A stretch of DNA of 6,457 nucleotides from contig JAJQCX010000028.1 in assembly GCA_021202495.1 (NCBI GenBank), forward strand, positions 1 to 6,457, written 5' to 3'. The translations under genes and the position numbers were made by a program. Source of the stretch: Clostridia bacterium (lineage in GTDB: Bacteria > Bacillota > Clostridia > UMGS1883). Each line of letters begins with the position of its first letter. Position 1 is the first letter of the stretch. Shown in pieces: positions 1 through 6,209 of this stretch. A model generated the notes under the pieces. It did not search any database. It was given only the letters and a program-made list of their open reading frames with translations, and was not told the DNA's origin.

Positions 1-40
1 CCTCAAAAAATTTACCGCAAAAACGGTTTGTCTATAAAAT

Positions 41-69
41 ACATTATATATACTGGGCGATTTTGTCAA
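41..69 (-). promoter_or_regulatory. sigma-A promoter for the next gene beyond the left edge
   Basis: On the minus strand a perfect TTGACA (69-64) is followed by TATAAT (48-43) with a 15-nt spacer, or by TAATGT (46-41) with the ideal 17-nt spacer. Transcription would start near position 34 and run out of the window. The last bases of the window on this strand read TTTTTTGAGG, which could be the ribosome site of a gene starting just past position 1. A small dyad, ACCG-N6-CGGT (14-27), lies at or just downstream of the expected start and could be an operator, but its arms are only 4 bp. The promoter sits after the probable terminator of the efflux operon, so the next gene appears to be a separate transcription unit. 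Confidence 0.65.
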
Positions 70-83
70 GCCTTATTTTTCAT

Positions 84-106
84 AAAAACCGCGCCCCGCA
101 GGTTTT
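84..106 (-). terminator. probable Rho-independent terminator of the efflux operon
   Basis: Read on the minus strand, AAAACC, a bulged T, GCG, a GGG loop, CGC and GGTTTTT form a 9-bp stem with one bulge, ending in a run of five T, four of which also pair. It lies about 150 nt after the RND stop codon and just before the next promoter, which is where an operon terminator is expected. The U-tract is short, so it may be weak. The A-rich opposite side means it might also act on plus-strand transcripts. Confidence 0.45.
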
Positions 107-233
107 ACCCGCAAGACGCAGTTTTTCCATATAAATAATATAACGAGAGGCTTATTCAAATTAACAATTACGGCACAAATTTTGTCTCGCAAAACTTGAT
201 TTAATCAAAACCGCTCTGCGTTTTTATTCCTCA

Positions 234-250
234 ATTGCTAATTGCTAATT
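234..250. repeat. 7-bp tandem repeat just after the RND stop codon
   Basis: ATTGCTA occurs twice in tandem (234-240, 241-247), followed by a partial third copy (ATT). It begins 3 nt downstream of the RND stop on the minus strand. The rest of 107-253 is AT-rich spacer with small imperfect palindromes and no supportable gene. Confidence 0.5.
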
Positions 251-253
251 ATC

Positions 254-3200
254 CTACGCTTCTAACGCCTTTTGATAATTCTTCTTCGCCGCCTTTTTCG
301 CCTGCCGCTTCATCTTACGCTCCGCAAATATAGAGTATATTGTCGGTATGATGAACAGCGTCAACAGCGTACCTACCGCCAAGCCGCCCAAGAGCACCGT
401 CGCGAGCGGTCTCATCATTTCAGAGCCGTCCGCCTGTGAAAGCGCCATCGGCAAATAGCCCAAAATACTTGTCAAGGTCGTCATCAAAATAGGTCTCATA
501 CGCGTGCGTCCCGCCGTGATTATCTGCTCCTTCAAGTCGCCGTCGGGGTTTTCCTCGCGCAGCGTCTTGATGAAGTCAATCAAAACAATCGCGTTGTTTA
601 CGATAATACCTACCAGCATCAAAATACCTATGGCATTCATTACCGAGAACGGCGTGCCCGCAATGACAAGGCTCAGCACAACGCCGATAATCGAAAGCGG
701 TATCGTGAAGAGGATAATAAACGGCTCCGTCAAGCTTTCAAACTGTGCCGCCATTATCATGTACATCAAAAGTATACCCAAAAGTATCGCCAACACGAGC
801 GAAGTCATAGCTTCAATCATCGTATCGTATATACCCGACGATTCAAACGAAACGCCGTCCGGCACATCCATTGATTCAAGTATGTCTTGAAATTCCTGCG
901 TCACGGTGTAAACGTCGTAATCATCGTGCAGCGTACCGGTCAGGGTTATCGTTCTCTGCTGGTCAATTCTGGTCAGCGTCGTCGAGCCTTCGTCAATCGA
1001 TATGTCAGCAACCTCTCCCAGTGTCACAATCGTTCCCACCGGCGTCGTTATGCGCAGATTTTCAAGCTCGGTGTAATCCGTGATATAATTGTCGGGGTAT
1101 TTCACCACAATGTCATACTGACTTCCGTCTTCCGTGTAGTACGCAGCCGTCGTATCGGACAGCGCCGCCGAAATAAGCGTATTCAGCGTCGACGTTGTCA
1201 GCCCATTTTTGGACGCTGCCGACGTTTTTGGCACAATCCTTATCTCCGACTTTGTACTCGAAATTGAAGACTCTGTTTCGGCTATCGCAGGCATTTCTGC
1301 CATCTTCGCCTCGGCTTCGTTTACGAAGGCTTCGAGTATCTCGTCGCTTTCGCCGCCCGTGAATGAGAATTCAACCTCAGTTGACGCAAGAGAGCTCATC
1401 ATGCTCGACGCCTCAATCGAAATCTCCGCGCCTGCAATGTTTCCGAGCGCTTCACGCAGCTCCTCCACAACCTCGCTTGTAGCCTTTTTGTGGTCGTCGA
1501 CCAGCGTAACCGTTATCGAAGCCTCGTTCGTCGACGAGCCCAAAAGCGAGCTTACCGAGCTTGATCCGACTGTCGCGAATACCGTTTCAACGTCGTCGCG
1601 CTGACTTATAACATCCTCAACGTGCCTTGAAATCGCGTCCGTGTCGTCAAGCTTCGCGCCATCCGGCAGCTCAATCGAAACCGAAATTGTGCCCTCATCG
1701 GTTGACGGCATCAGCTCCATGCCGAGCTGTGCCAAAACAAGTATGCTCACAACAAAGAGCGCAACCGCCGCCAAAAGTATTCTCTTTCTGTGGTTCAACA
1801 CATATCTGAGCGCCTTTGTATAAATTCTGTGCAAAAAGTCAATCAGCTTTTCAAACGGAGTGCATATTTTGTTCAGCAATCCGCTCGAAGAACCTGTGTC
1901 GTTTATCCTCGATGACAGCATCGGTATCAACAGGAATGTCGTAAGAAGCGATGCAGCCTGCGAGAAGATAATCGTGAACGCGAGCTGCTTAAACATCTCG
2001 GCAACCATGTTGTCGATAAAGAGTATCGGCACATAGACAATACACGTCGTCAAAACCGACGCCACAACCGCGCCGACAACCTCCGCCGCGCCCTTGATTG
2101 CGGCGGTCTTTTTGTCCTCTCCGAGCTCGGTTCTTCGCCTGAATATGTTTTCGATAACGACTATAGCGTTATCAACCAGCATGCCGACGCCGAGCGCCAA
2201 GCCGCCCAACGAAACAACGTTCAGCGTCATTCCCGAAAAATACATTCCGATGAACGTAGTCACAACCGAAACCGGCATCGTAACGCCGATAACAAGACCC
2301 GTTCTCACGCTGCCCAGGAACAAAATCAAAATGATAACCGCCAAAACACCGCCGATAACGGCATTCTGCGCCACGCTTCCGACAGCGTTTTCAATGTAGC
2401 TTCCCTGCTCGTAAACCACTTCGTAATGAAACTTGGAATTGTTCGCGCAAATTTCGTCAAGCTCGTCAAAAATGGCGTTTACAAGCTCCACCGTGTTCGC
2501 GTCCGATTCTCCCGTTATCGAAATCGACAGCGCGTCGTCGCCGTTGTTTCTCGCGTAGGAGGACGCTTCGGAATACGTGTCCTCAACGCTCGCAACGTCG
2601 CTTATGTAAATTACCTGTCCCGTCGACGTCGTTATCGGCACCGACTCAATTTCATCAACACTGTCAAATTTTCCGAGCGTTCTTACGCTCAGCTCCTTGC
2701 CCAAGCCGTCAAGCGTGCCCGCGGGCAAATCCTGGTTTTGTGCGTATATCGCGCTCACAAGGCTCGACACGCTTATGTTATAGCCGTACATTTTTTCCGG
2801 GTCAACGATTACTTGAATTTCTCTGTCCTCCGCGCCCGAAATGCTGACCGACGCAACGCCGTTTATGCTTTTAAGCTTGTTTTCAACGTTGTCCTCAACA
2901 TACTGCTTTGTCTGAACCGCCGTGTAGCCCTCGTAGCTCACCGACACCTGCGCCGCCGCCATCAGGTTTGAAATGTCGAGCTTCATAACCGTCGGTGTAC
3001 CTGCCTCGCTCGGCAAATAATCTTCAATCAGCTCAATTGAATCCTTAACATCCTGCTTTGCCTGATCAAGGTCTACCGAACTCGACAGCTCCAAAAGAAC
3101 CATGCTCATGCCTTCGCTCGATTGGCTTGTTATTCCTTCCACGCCGCTGACCGAGCTCACCGCGCTCTCTATCGTCTCCGTGACAAGGTTTTCAACCTCT

Positions 3201-3370
3201 TCCGCACCGACGTTTTCATACTGCGTTATTATCGCCACGTAGTTTAACGTCATGTCCGGAATAAGCGCCTGATCGAGCATTGTCAGCGAATAAATACCTA
3301 TTGTAACGAATATCAGCACCGCCATTACAACGGCAACGGGGCGCTTTACGGATAATGAACTTAGCTGCAT
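254..3370 (-). CDS. RND efflux transporter, HAE1 family (AcrB/SwrC-like)
   Basis: This is the inner pump of the tripartite system: a proton-driven, probably trimeric exporter in the cytoplasmic membrane. Its 1038 residues are close to AcrB's 1049. The layout is the RND duplication: TM1 at about 11-30, a large extracytoplasmic loop (about 31-335), TM2-TM6 (about 336-486), TM7 (about 529-548), a second large loop (about 549-852), TM8-TM12 (about 853-1015), and a Lys/Arg-rich cytoplasmic tail. TM4 carries GMLVDNAIVVIEN (397-408) and TM10 carries GIIVNNAIVLIDF (921-933), both typical of HAE1 proteins. By alignment with AcrB, D407 is kept as D400, D408 is N401 and K940 is N925. The metal-type TM4 motif of CzcA/CusA is absent. 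The start is supported by AGAGGGG 8 nt upstream and by the usual short N-terminus before TM1. It begins 13 nt after the adaptor gene. The substrate is unknown; drugs, peptides, lipids or surfactants are all possible for this family. Confidence 0.95.
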   Translation of the reverse strand: MQLSSLSVKRPVAVVMAVLIFVTIGIYSLTMLDQALIPDMTLNYVAIITQYENVGAEEVENLVTETIESAVSSVSGVEGITSQSSEGMSMVLLELSSSVDLDQAKQDVKDSIELIEDYLPSEAGTPTVMKLDISNLMAAAQVSVSYEGYTAVQTKQYVEDNVENKLKSINGVASVSISGAEDREIQVIVDPEKMYGYNISVSSLVSAIYAQNQDLPAGTLDGLGKELSVRTLGKFDSVDEIESVPITTSTGQVIYISDVASVEDTYSEASSYARNNGDDALSISITGESDANTVELVNAIFDELDEICANNSKFHYEVVYEQGSYIENAVGSVAQNAVIGGVLAVIILILFLGSVRTGLVIGVTMPVSVVTTFIGMYFSGMTLNVVSLGGLALGVGMLVDNAIVVIENIFRRRTELGEDKKTAAIKGAAEVVGAVVASVLTTCIVYVPILFIDNMVAEMFKQLAFTIIFSQAASLLTTFLLIPMLSSRINDTGSSSGLLNKICTPFEKLIDFLHRIYTKALRYVLNHRKRILLAAVALFVVSILVLAQLGMELMPSTDEGTISVSIELPDGAKLDDTDAISRHVEDVISQRDDVETVFATVGSSSVSSLLGSSTNEASITVTLVDDHKKATSEVVEELREALGNIAGAEISIEASSMMSSLASTEVEFSFTGGESDEILEAFVNEAEAKMAEMPAIAETESSISSTKSEIRIVPKTSAASKNGLTTSTLNTLISAALSDTTAAYYTEDGSQYDIVVKYPDNYITDYTELENLRITTPVGTIVTLGEVADISIDEGSTTLTRIDQQRTITLTGTLHDDYDVYTVTQEFQDILESMDVPDGVSFESSGIYDTMIEAMTSLVLAILLGILLMYMIMAAQFESLTEPFIILFTIPLSIIGVVLSLVIAGTPFSVMNAIGILMLVGIIVNNAIVLIDFIKTLREENPDGDLKEQIITAGRTRMRPILMTTLTSILGYLPMALSQADGSEMMRPLATVLLGGLAVGTLLTLFIIPTIYSIFAERKMKRQAKKAAKKNYQKALEA

Positions 3371-3378
3371 TCTTCCGA

Positions 3379-3385
3379 CCCCTCT
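3379..3385 (-). promoter_or_regulatory. ribosome binding site of the RND gene, overlapping the adaptor stop
   Basis: AGAGGGG lies 8 nt before the RND ATG and shares its first two bases with the adaptor's TAG stop codon (3386-3384). Ribosomes finishing the adaptor would sit on this site, which suggests translational coupling of adaptor and pump (inference). Confidence 0.7.
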
Positions 3386-4793
3386 ATTCTACAATATTTA
3401 TCATGTTGTTCTCCTCCGACAAATATTCCTTGCCGCTGACAACAACATTTTCACCCGCGCTCAATCCCGAAACTATTTGCGTGTATTCTCCGTCCGAAAC
3501 GCCTGTAACAACGCTTCTCTTTTCGGCAAACGACCCCGACGCCACATAGACGTAATATTCTCCGCTCTCCTGCAAGATGGAATTTGCCGGCACCGCCAGC
3601 GCCTCTGATTCGCTCTGATCCGTCACAAGCACAACGTCCGCAAACATACCCACTTTGAGCGTGTCGTCGTCATTTGGAACCGACACTCTCACCGTGTACA
3701 TACCCTGCGAATTTTTAACCGGGTTTATAACGGTTATCGCGCCCTCAACCGTGTCAAGCGCCGCCGAGGAAACCGTTATCAGCGCCTCGCCGCCCACCGA
3801 AAGGTAGGGCACAACAGCCTCCGTAACCTGTATCTCCGCTTCAAGCTCACCTATGCCCGTTATCGTAAGAAGCGACACACCCGTTGACGCGTACTGCCCC
3901 AGCGTCACGTTTTTCGCCGAAATATAGCCCGAAATCGGCGCCGTAACCTTTGTGTTGGCAATGCTCGTCTGCGCCTGGCTTATCGCAACCTGCGCCGCGT
4001 TCTGCGACGCCTTTGCCGATGTAAGAGCCGCCTGTGCCGATTCAAGCTGTGCCTTTGCCGTATTTACCGAGGCCTCCGCCGTTTCAACGCTCTTTTGCGC
4101 GCTTTCCTCGTTACCCGAGGAGAGCACGTTGCTGTTCAAATCATACGCCGTCTGCGCCGAATCGAGGTTGAGCTTTGCCGTTTCAAGCGCCGTCTGTGCC
4201 GACTCAAACGCCGAAAGGCTTATCGCGCCCATGTTGTAAAGCTGCTCCTGCCTGTCGTAATTCGTCTTTGCGTCGTTGTAGGCAATCTGCGCCGACGCAA
4301 GCTGTGTTTCAAGCTGCGACTGCGTCTGCGCGTTGGAGCCGTTCGCCACGTTGTTGTAGGCAACCTGCGCGCTGTTTAATGCCGCCTCCGCGCTCGCAAC
4401 GCCCGCCTCGGCACTCGTAACCGACGCCTCCGCCTGCTTATACGCCGCGTCAGCCTGCTCCTTTGTCGCCTGCGCCGACTTTAACTGATATTCATAATCC
4501 GACGAATCGAGCACAATCAGTGCATCGCCCGCCTTAACGTAGTCGCCGACCTCGCAGTTTATCGAGGTTATCTTTGCCGAAACCTTGCTTGTCACACTCG
4601 CCGTGTCGCTCGTCATAAGCTCGCCGGTGTAGCTTGCGGTCGACGATATATTTCTCGTTTCAACTGCCGCAATCGTAACATTTGTCGCATTTGCCGTATC
4701 CGACTGCTCCGTTTCCTCTCCGCTTCCGCAGCCTGTGAGGCACGCCGCCGCCAACGAAAAGGACATTATAACCGCAACGATTTTCTTATTCAA
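3384..4793 (-). CDS. RND periplasmic adaptor (membrane-fusion protein, HlyD/AcrA family), lipoprotein
   Basis: This 469-residue adaptor links the RND pump to the TolC-like duct. A lipoprotein signal is clear: a KK start, a hydrophobic stretch and the lipobox LTGC with Cys22, so the mature protein should be lipid-anchored on the outer face of the cytoplasmic membrane. Domains in order: first half of the lipoyl/barrel-sandwich (about 62-100, with EVGDYVKAGDALIVLDSSD), an Ala/Ser/Gln-rich coiled-coil hairpin (about 101-280), second lipoyl half (about 281-313, TAPISGYISAKNVTLGQ), beta-barrel (about 315-395), and membrane-proximal domain (about 396-469). The hairpin tip carries R181-x3-L185-x6-S192, the Arg-Leu-Ser motif by which AcrA and MacA dock TolC tips. 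The start is TTG: a TGA stop lies in frame three codons upstream, AAAGGAA lies 9 nt upstream, and the first later Met (residue 10) would cut into the signal peptide. No Met/His-rich metal motif is seen. It follows the TolC-like gene by 33 nt. Confidence 0.95.
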   Translation of the reverse strand: MNKKIVAVIMSFSLAAACLTGCGSGEETEQSDTANATNVTIAAVETRNISSTASYTGELMTSDTASVTSKVSAKITSINCEVGDYVKAGDALIVLDSSDYEYQLKSAQATKEQADAAYKQAEASVTSAEAGVASAEAALNSAQVAYNNVANGSNAQTQSQLETQLASAQIAYNDAKTNYDRQEQLYNMGAISLSAFESAQTALETAKLNLDSAQTAYDLNSNVLSSGNEESAQKSVETAEASVNTAKAQLESAQAALTSAKASQNAAQVAISQAQTSIANTKVTAPISGYISAKNVTLGQYASTGVSLLTITGIGELEAEIQVTEAVVPYLSVGGEALITVSSAALDTVEGAITVINPVKNSQGMYTVRVSVPNDDDTLKVGMFADVVLVTDQSESEALAVPANSILQESGEYYVYVASGSFAEKRSVVTGVSDGEYTQIVSGLSAGENVVVSGKEYLSEENNMINIVE

Positions 4794-4802
4794 ACAAAAT
4801 CA

Positions 4803-4809
4803 TTCCTTT
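4803..4809 (-). promoter_or_regulatory. ribosome binding site that supports the TTG start of the adaptor
   Basis: AAAGGAA lies 9 nt before the TTG at 4793-4791. An ATG closer to it, at 4804-4802, opens a 5-codon frame (MILFE, stop) that overlaps the TTG in another frame. That ATG overlaps the end of the ribosome site itself, so it is unlikely to be used. Confidence 0.6.
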
Positions 4810-4826
4810 CACTTTATTAAAAGCCA

Positions 4827-6056
4827 TTACAAACCTATGCCTATATCGTAATTGTATTTTTGAACAGCAAGCATATATGTAAGATGCGCGTTTTCAAGCT
4901 GAACCTTGCAGCTGTCAAGCTCCGCCATTATCTCGGTCTTTTCAAGGTTCGTTATGAGCCCCATCTCATATTTTATGCACGCGCTGTCATACTCCGTCTG
5001 CTTTACGTTGAGCGCGCTCTCTGCCGACTGTATCGCCTCGCTCGCCGAAAGTATTTCGTTATATTCCTGCTTTATCGAAAGCGCAATCAGCTTTGTATTT
5101 GCCTCATAATTGTACTTTGCCGTCATATAATCGCTGTACGCCGAGTAATACGTCGCAACCGAATCGGGAATATAATATTTTGTCACCTCAAAATATTTTT
5201 CCTGCATTTCGTAATTGCGCAAAAGCGACACCGCGTCATAGCGCGTCGAAAGCGCCGCCTGCGCCGCCTCGTCGACGCCCTCCGGCATATCCGGCAAAAC
5301 AAGATCGTCCGTCAGCACAATCTCGCGCGTTTCGTCCTCAAGCTGCGCCGTTATCTTAAAGCTCTCAAGCGCAATCTCCTTCGAGCGCTTGTAGCTCTCA
5401 AGCGAAAACTCTGCGCTCTCAACGCTCGCATTGACGTTCTGCACCTCCAAATCCGACACAAGCCCGAGCTCGAACTGCTTTTTAACGATGTCCGCGTTTT
5501 CCTCAGCCAGCGAAAGCGACGTTTCGGAAATGCTGATAAGCTTTTCCAAGAGCTTCAGGTTAAAATACTTTTCCGTCACGTCGTAGGAAATTTGGGCTTC
5601 GACCTGCTCTTTCGCCATGCTCTGCAGCTCTATCCCAATCTCCGACGCGTACAGATAATACCCTTCCTTAAGATACGCCATAGCCATCGAATCGTCATCC
5701 GTGATGTCAATTGAAATCGTATAATTCTTTTCCAGCTTCTGAATATCTCTTGTGTTTATCGCCATCACGTCATACGAAAGCTCTGCGCTTTCTATCGCCG
5801 CGTCCGCCGCAAGCATCTGCGGATTTGCGTCAAGTGCGGTCGCAATCGCCTCCGCAAGCGACAGCTCCAAAACCTCGCCCGTGTTTTCGGTTTCTTCCGC
5901 CGCCTCGCTTTCCGCTTCGACTGCCTCATCTTCCGCAAGGACTGTTTCCTGCGCTGTCGACTCCTCCGCGTCATTGCTCTCCGCAAATGCAGCCGACGCC
6001 ATAACACCCGTCACCATCGACGCCGCCGCCAATGCGGCTATAAGCCTTTTGAGCAT
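4827..6056 (-). CDS. TolC-family outer component lacking recognisable beta-barrel segments
   Basis: This is the outer duct component of the pump (OEP/TolC family). I place the start at ATG 6056 (409 aa), not the upstream ATG at 6095, because GGAGGAG lies 5 nt before it and the protein then begins with a clean Sec signal peptide (MLKRLIAALAA..., cleavage after AFA, residue 25). There is no lipobox, LPXTG or later membrane segment. Residues 26-60 are an acidic linker without Lys or Arg. Two helical-hairpin repeats follow. Repeat 1 starts with LSLAEAIATALDANPQ (65-80) and has its tip at FELGLVSDLEV (195-205). Repeat 2 has its tip at YEMGLITNLEK (363-373) and ends at DIGIGL. These match the F/Y-x-x-G-L/T tips of TolC. 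The beta-hairpins that build the outer-membrane barrel in TolC seem to be missing: repeat 1 has only about 15 residues (108-122) between helices and repeat 2 only a turn at P297-D298. Mature TolC is 471 residues; this protein would be about 384. It is the first gene of the operon. Family membership is solid; loss of the barrel is my reading of the sequence. Confidence 0.88.
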   Translation of the reverse strand: MLKRLIAALAAASMVTGVMASAAFAESNDAEESTAQETVLAEDEAVEAESEAAEETENTGEVLELSLAEAIATALDANPQMLAADAAIESAELSYDVMAINTRDIQKLEKNYTISIDITDDDSMAMAYLKEGYYLYASEIGIELQSMAKEQVEAQISYDVTEKYFNLKLLEKLISISETSLSLAEENADIVKKQFELGLVSDLEVQNVNASVESAEFSLESYKRSKEIALESFKITAQLEDETREIVLTDDLVLPDMPEGVDEAAQAALSTRYDAVSLLRNYEMQEKYFEVTKYYIPDSVATYYSAYSDYMTAKYNYEANTKLIALSIKQEYNEILSASEAIQSAESALNVKQTEYDSACIKYEMGLITNLEKTEIMAELDSCKVQLENAHLTYMLAVQKYNYDIGIGL

Positions 6057-6061
6057 AAAAT

Positions 6062-6068
6062 CTCCTCC
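6062..6068 (-). promoter_or_regulatory. ribosome binding site that fixes the TolC-like start at 6056
   Basis: GGAGGAG lies 5 nt before ATG 6056 (7 nt counting from GGAGG). It is the strongest ribosome site in the window. It lies downstream of the alternative ATG at 6095, which has no comparable site in front of it. This sets the N-terminus 13 codons shorter than the longest open frame. Confidence 0.85.
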
Positions 6069-6089
6069 ATTCCCAAATTTTTTATCAGG

Positions 6090-6110
6090 TGTCATATATT
6101 TTCAATGACA
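6090..6110. promoter_or_regulatory. inverted repeat in the 5' leader, candidate operator
   Basis: TGTCAT (6090-6095) and ATGACA (6105-6110) form perfect 6-bp arms around a 9-nt AT-rich spacer. The repeat lies between the predicted transcription start (about 6127) and the ribosome site of the first gene. A repressor bound here would block the operon; an RNA hairpin is also possible, but the stem is short and AT-rich. Confidence 0.4.
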
Positions 6111-6133
6111 TCTCTACTTTATCAGCGTATCTT

Positions 6134-6162
6134 AGTATAAACTTTTAACTTTATTTTGTCAA
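6134..6162 (-). promoter_or_regulatory. sigma-A promoter of the efflux operon
   Basis: A perfect TTGACA (6162-6157), a 17-nt spacer and TATACT (6139-6134) read toward the TolC-like gene. Transcription would start near 6127, giving a leader of about 70 nt. It is the only strong minus-strand promoter seen upstream of the three genes, so it probably serves the whole operon. Confidence 0.8.
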
Positions 6163-6163
6163 G

Positions 6164-6199
6164 ATTAACATTGTAAACAAACAATTAACATTGTTAATT
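6164..6199. promoter_or_regulatory. paired regulator-site candidate upstream of the -35 box
   Basis: ATTAACATTGT occurs twice in the same orientation, at 6164-6174 and 6184-6194, exactly 20 bp apart (about two helical turns). The distal copy lies in a perfect palindrome, AATTAACATTGTTAATT (6183-6199, 8-bp arms). The proximal copy ends one base from the -35 hexamer. This arrangement fits an activator binding as a tandem pair; the palindrome alone would also fit a TetR- or MarR-type dimer. No regulator gene is in the window. Confidence 0.5.
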
Positions 6200-6209
6200 T
6201 ACCTACCCC

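Noticed and set aside
196..208. 13-bp palindrome TTGATTTAATCAA in the left spacer
   Set aside because: The arms are 6 bp of AT-rich sequence, no promoter is adjacent and no T-run follows. It is expected by chance in such a spacer.
254..3370. Assignment of the operon to heavy-metal (Czc/Cus) efflux because of its CBA-like gene order
   Set aside because: The RND TM4 motif is the HAE1 type (VDNAIVVIEN), and neither the pump nor the adaptor shows Met- or His-rich metal sites.
3954..4493. Repetitive DNA in the adaptor, with GCCGTCTG(C/T)GCCGA-like motifs recurring at 42-bp and similar spacing
   Set aside because: It is explained by heptad-repeat coding (SAQTA recurring every 14 residues) in a coiled coil. 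It is neither a CRISPR array nor a satellite repeat.
4860..5714. Long plus-strand open frame (284 codons) opposite the TolC-like gene, with other plus-strand frames opposite the adaptor and pump
   Set aside because: They are antisense shadows: Arg/Leu/Cys-biased translations with no recognisable domains and no ribosome sites, lying opposite three genes with clear family signatures.
6057..6095. Upstream ATG at 6095 extending the TolC-like protein by 13 residues
   Set aside because: It would put MTPDKKFGNGGDF in front of a clean signal peptide, it lies inside the leader inverted repeat, and the strong GGAGGAG site falls downstream of it. The ATG at 6056 is the better start.
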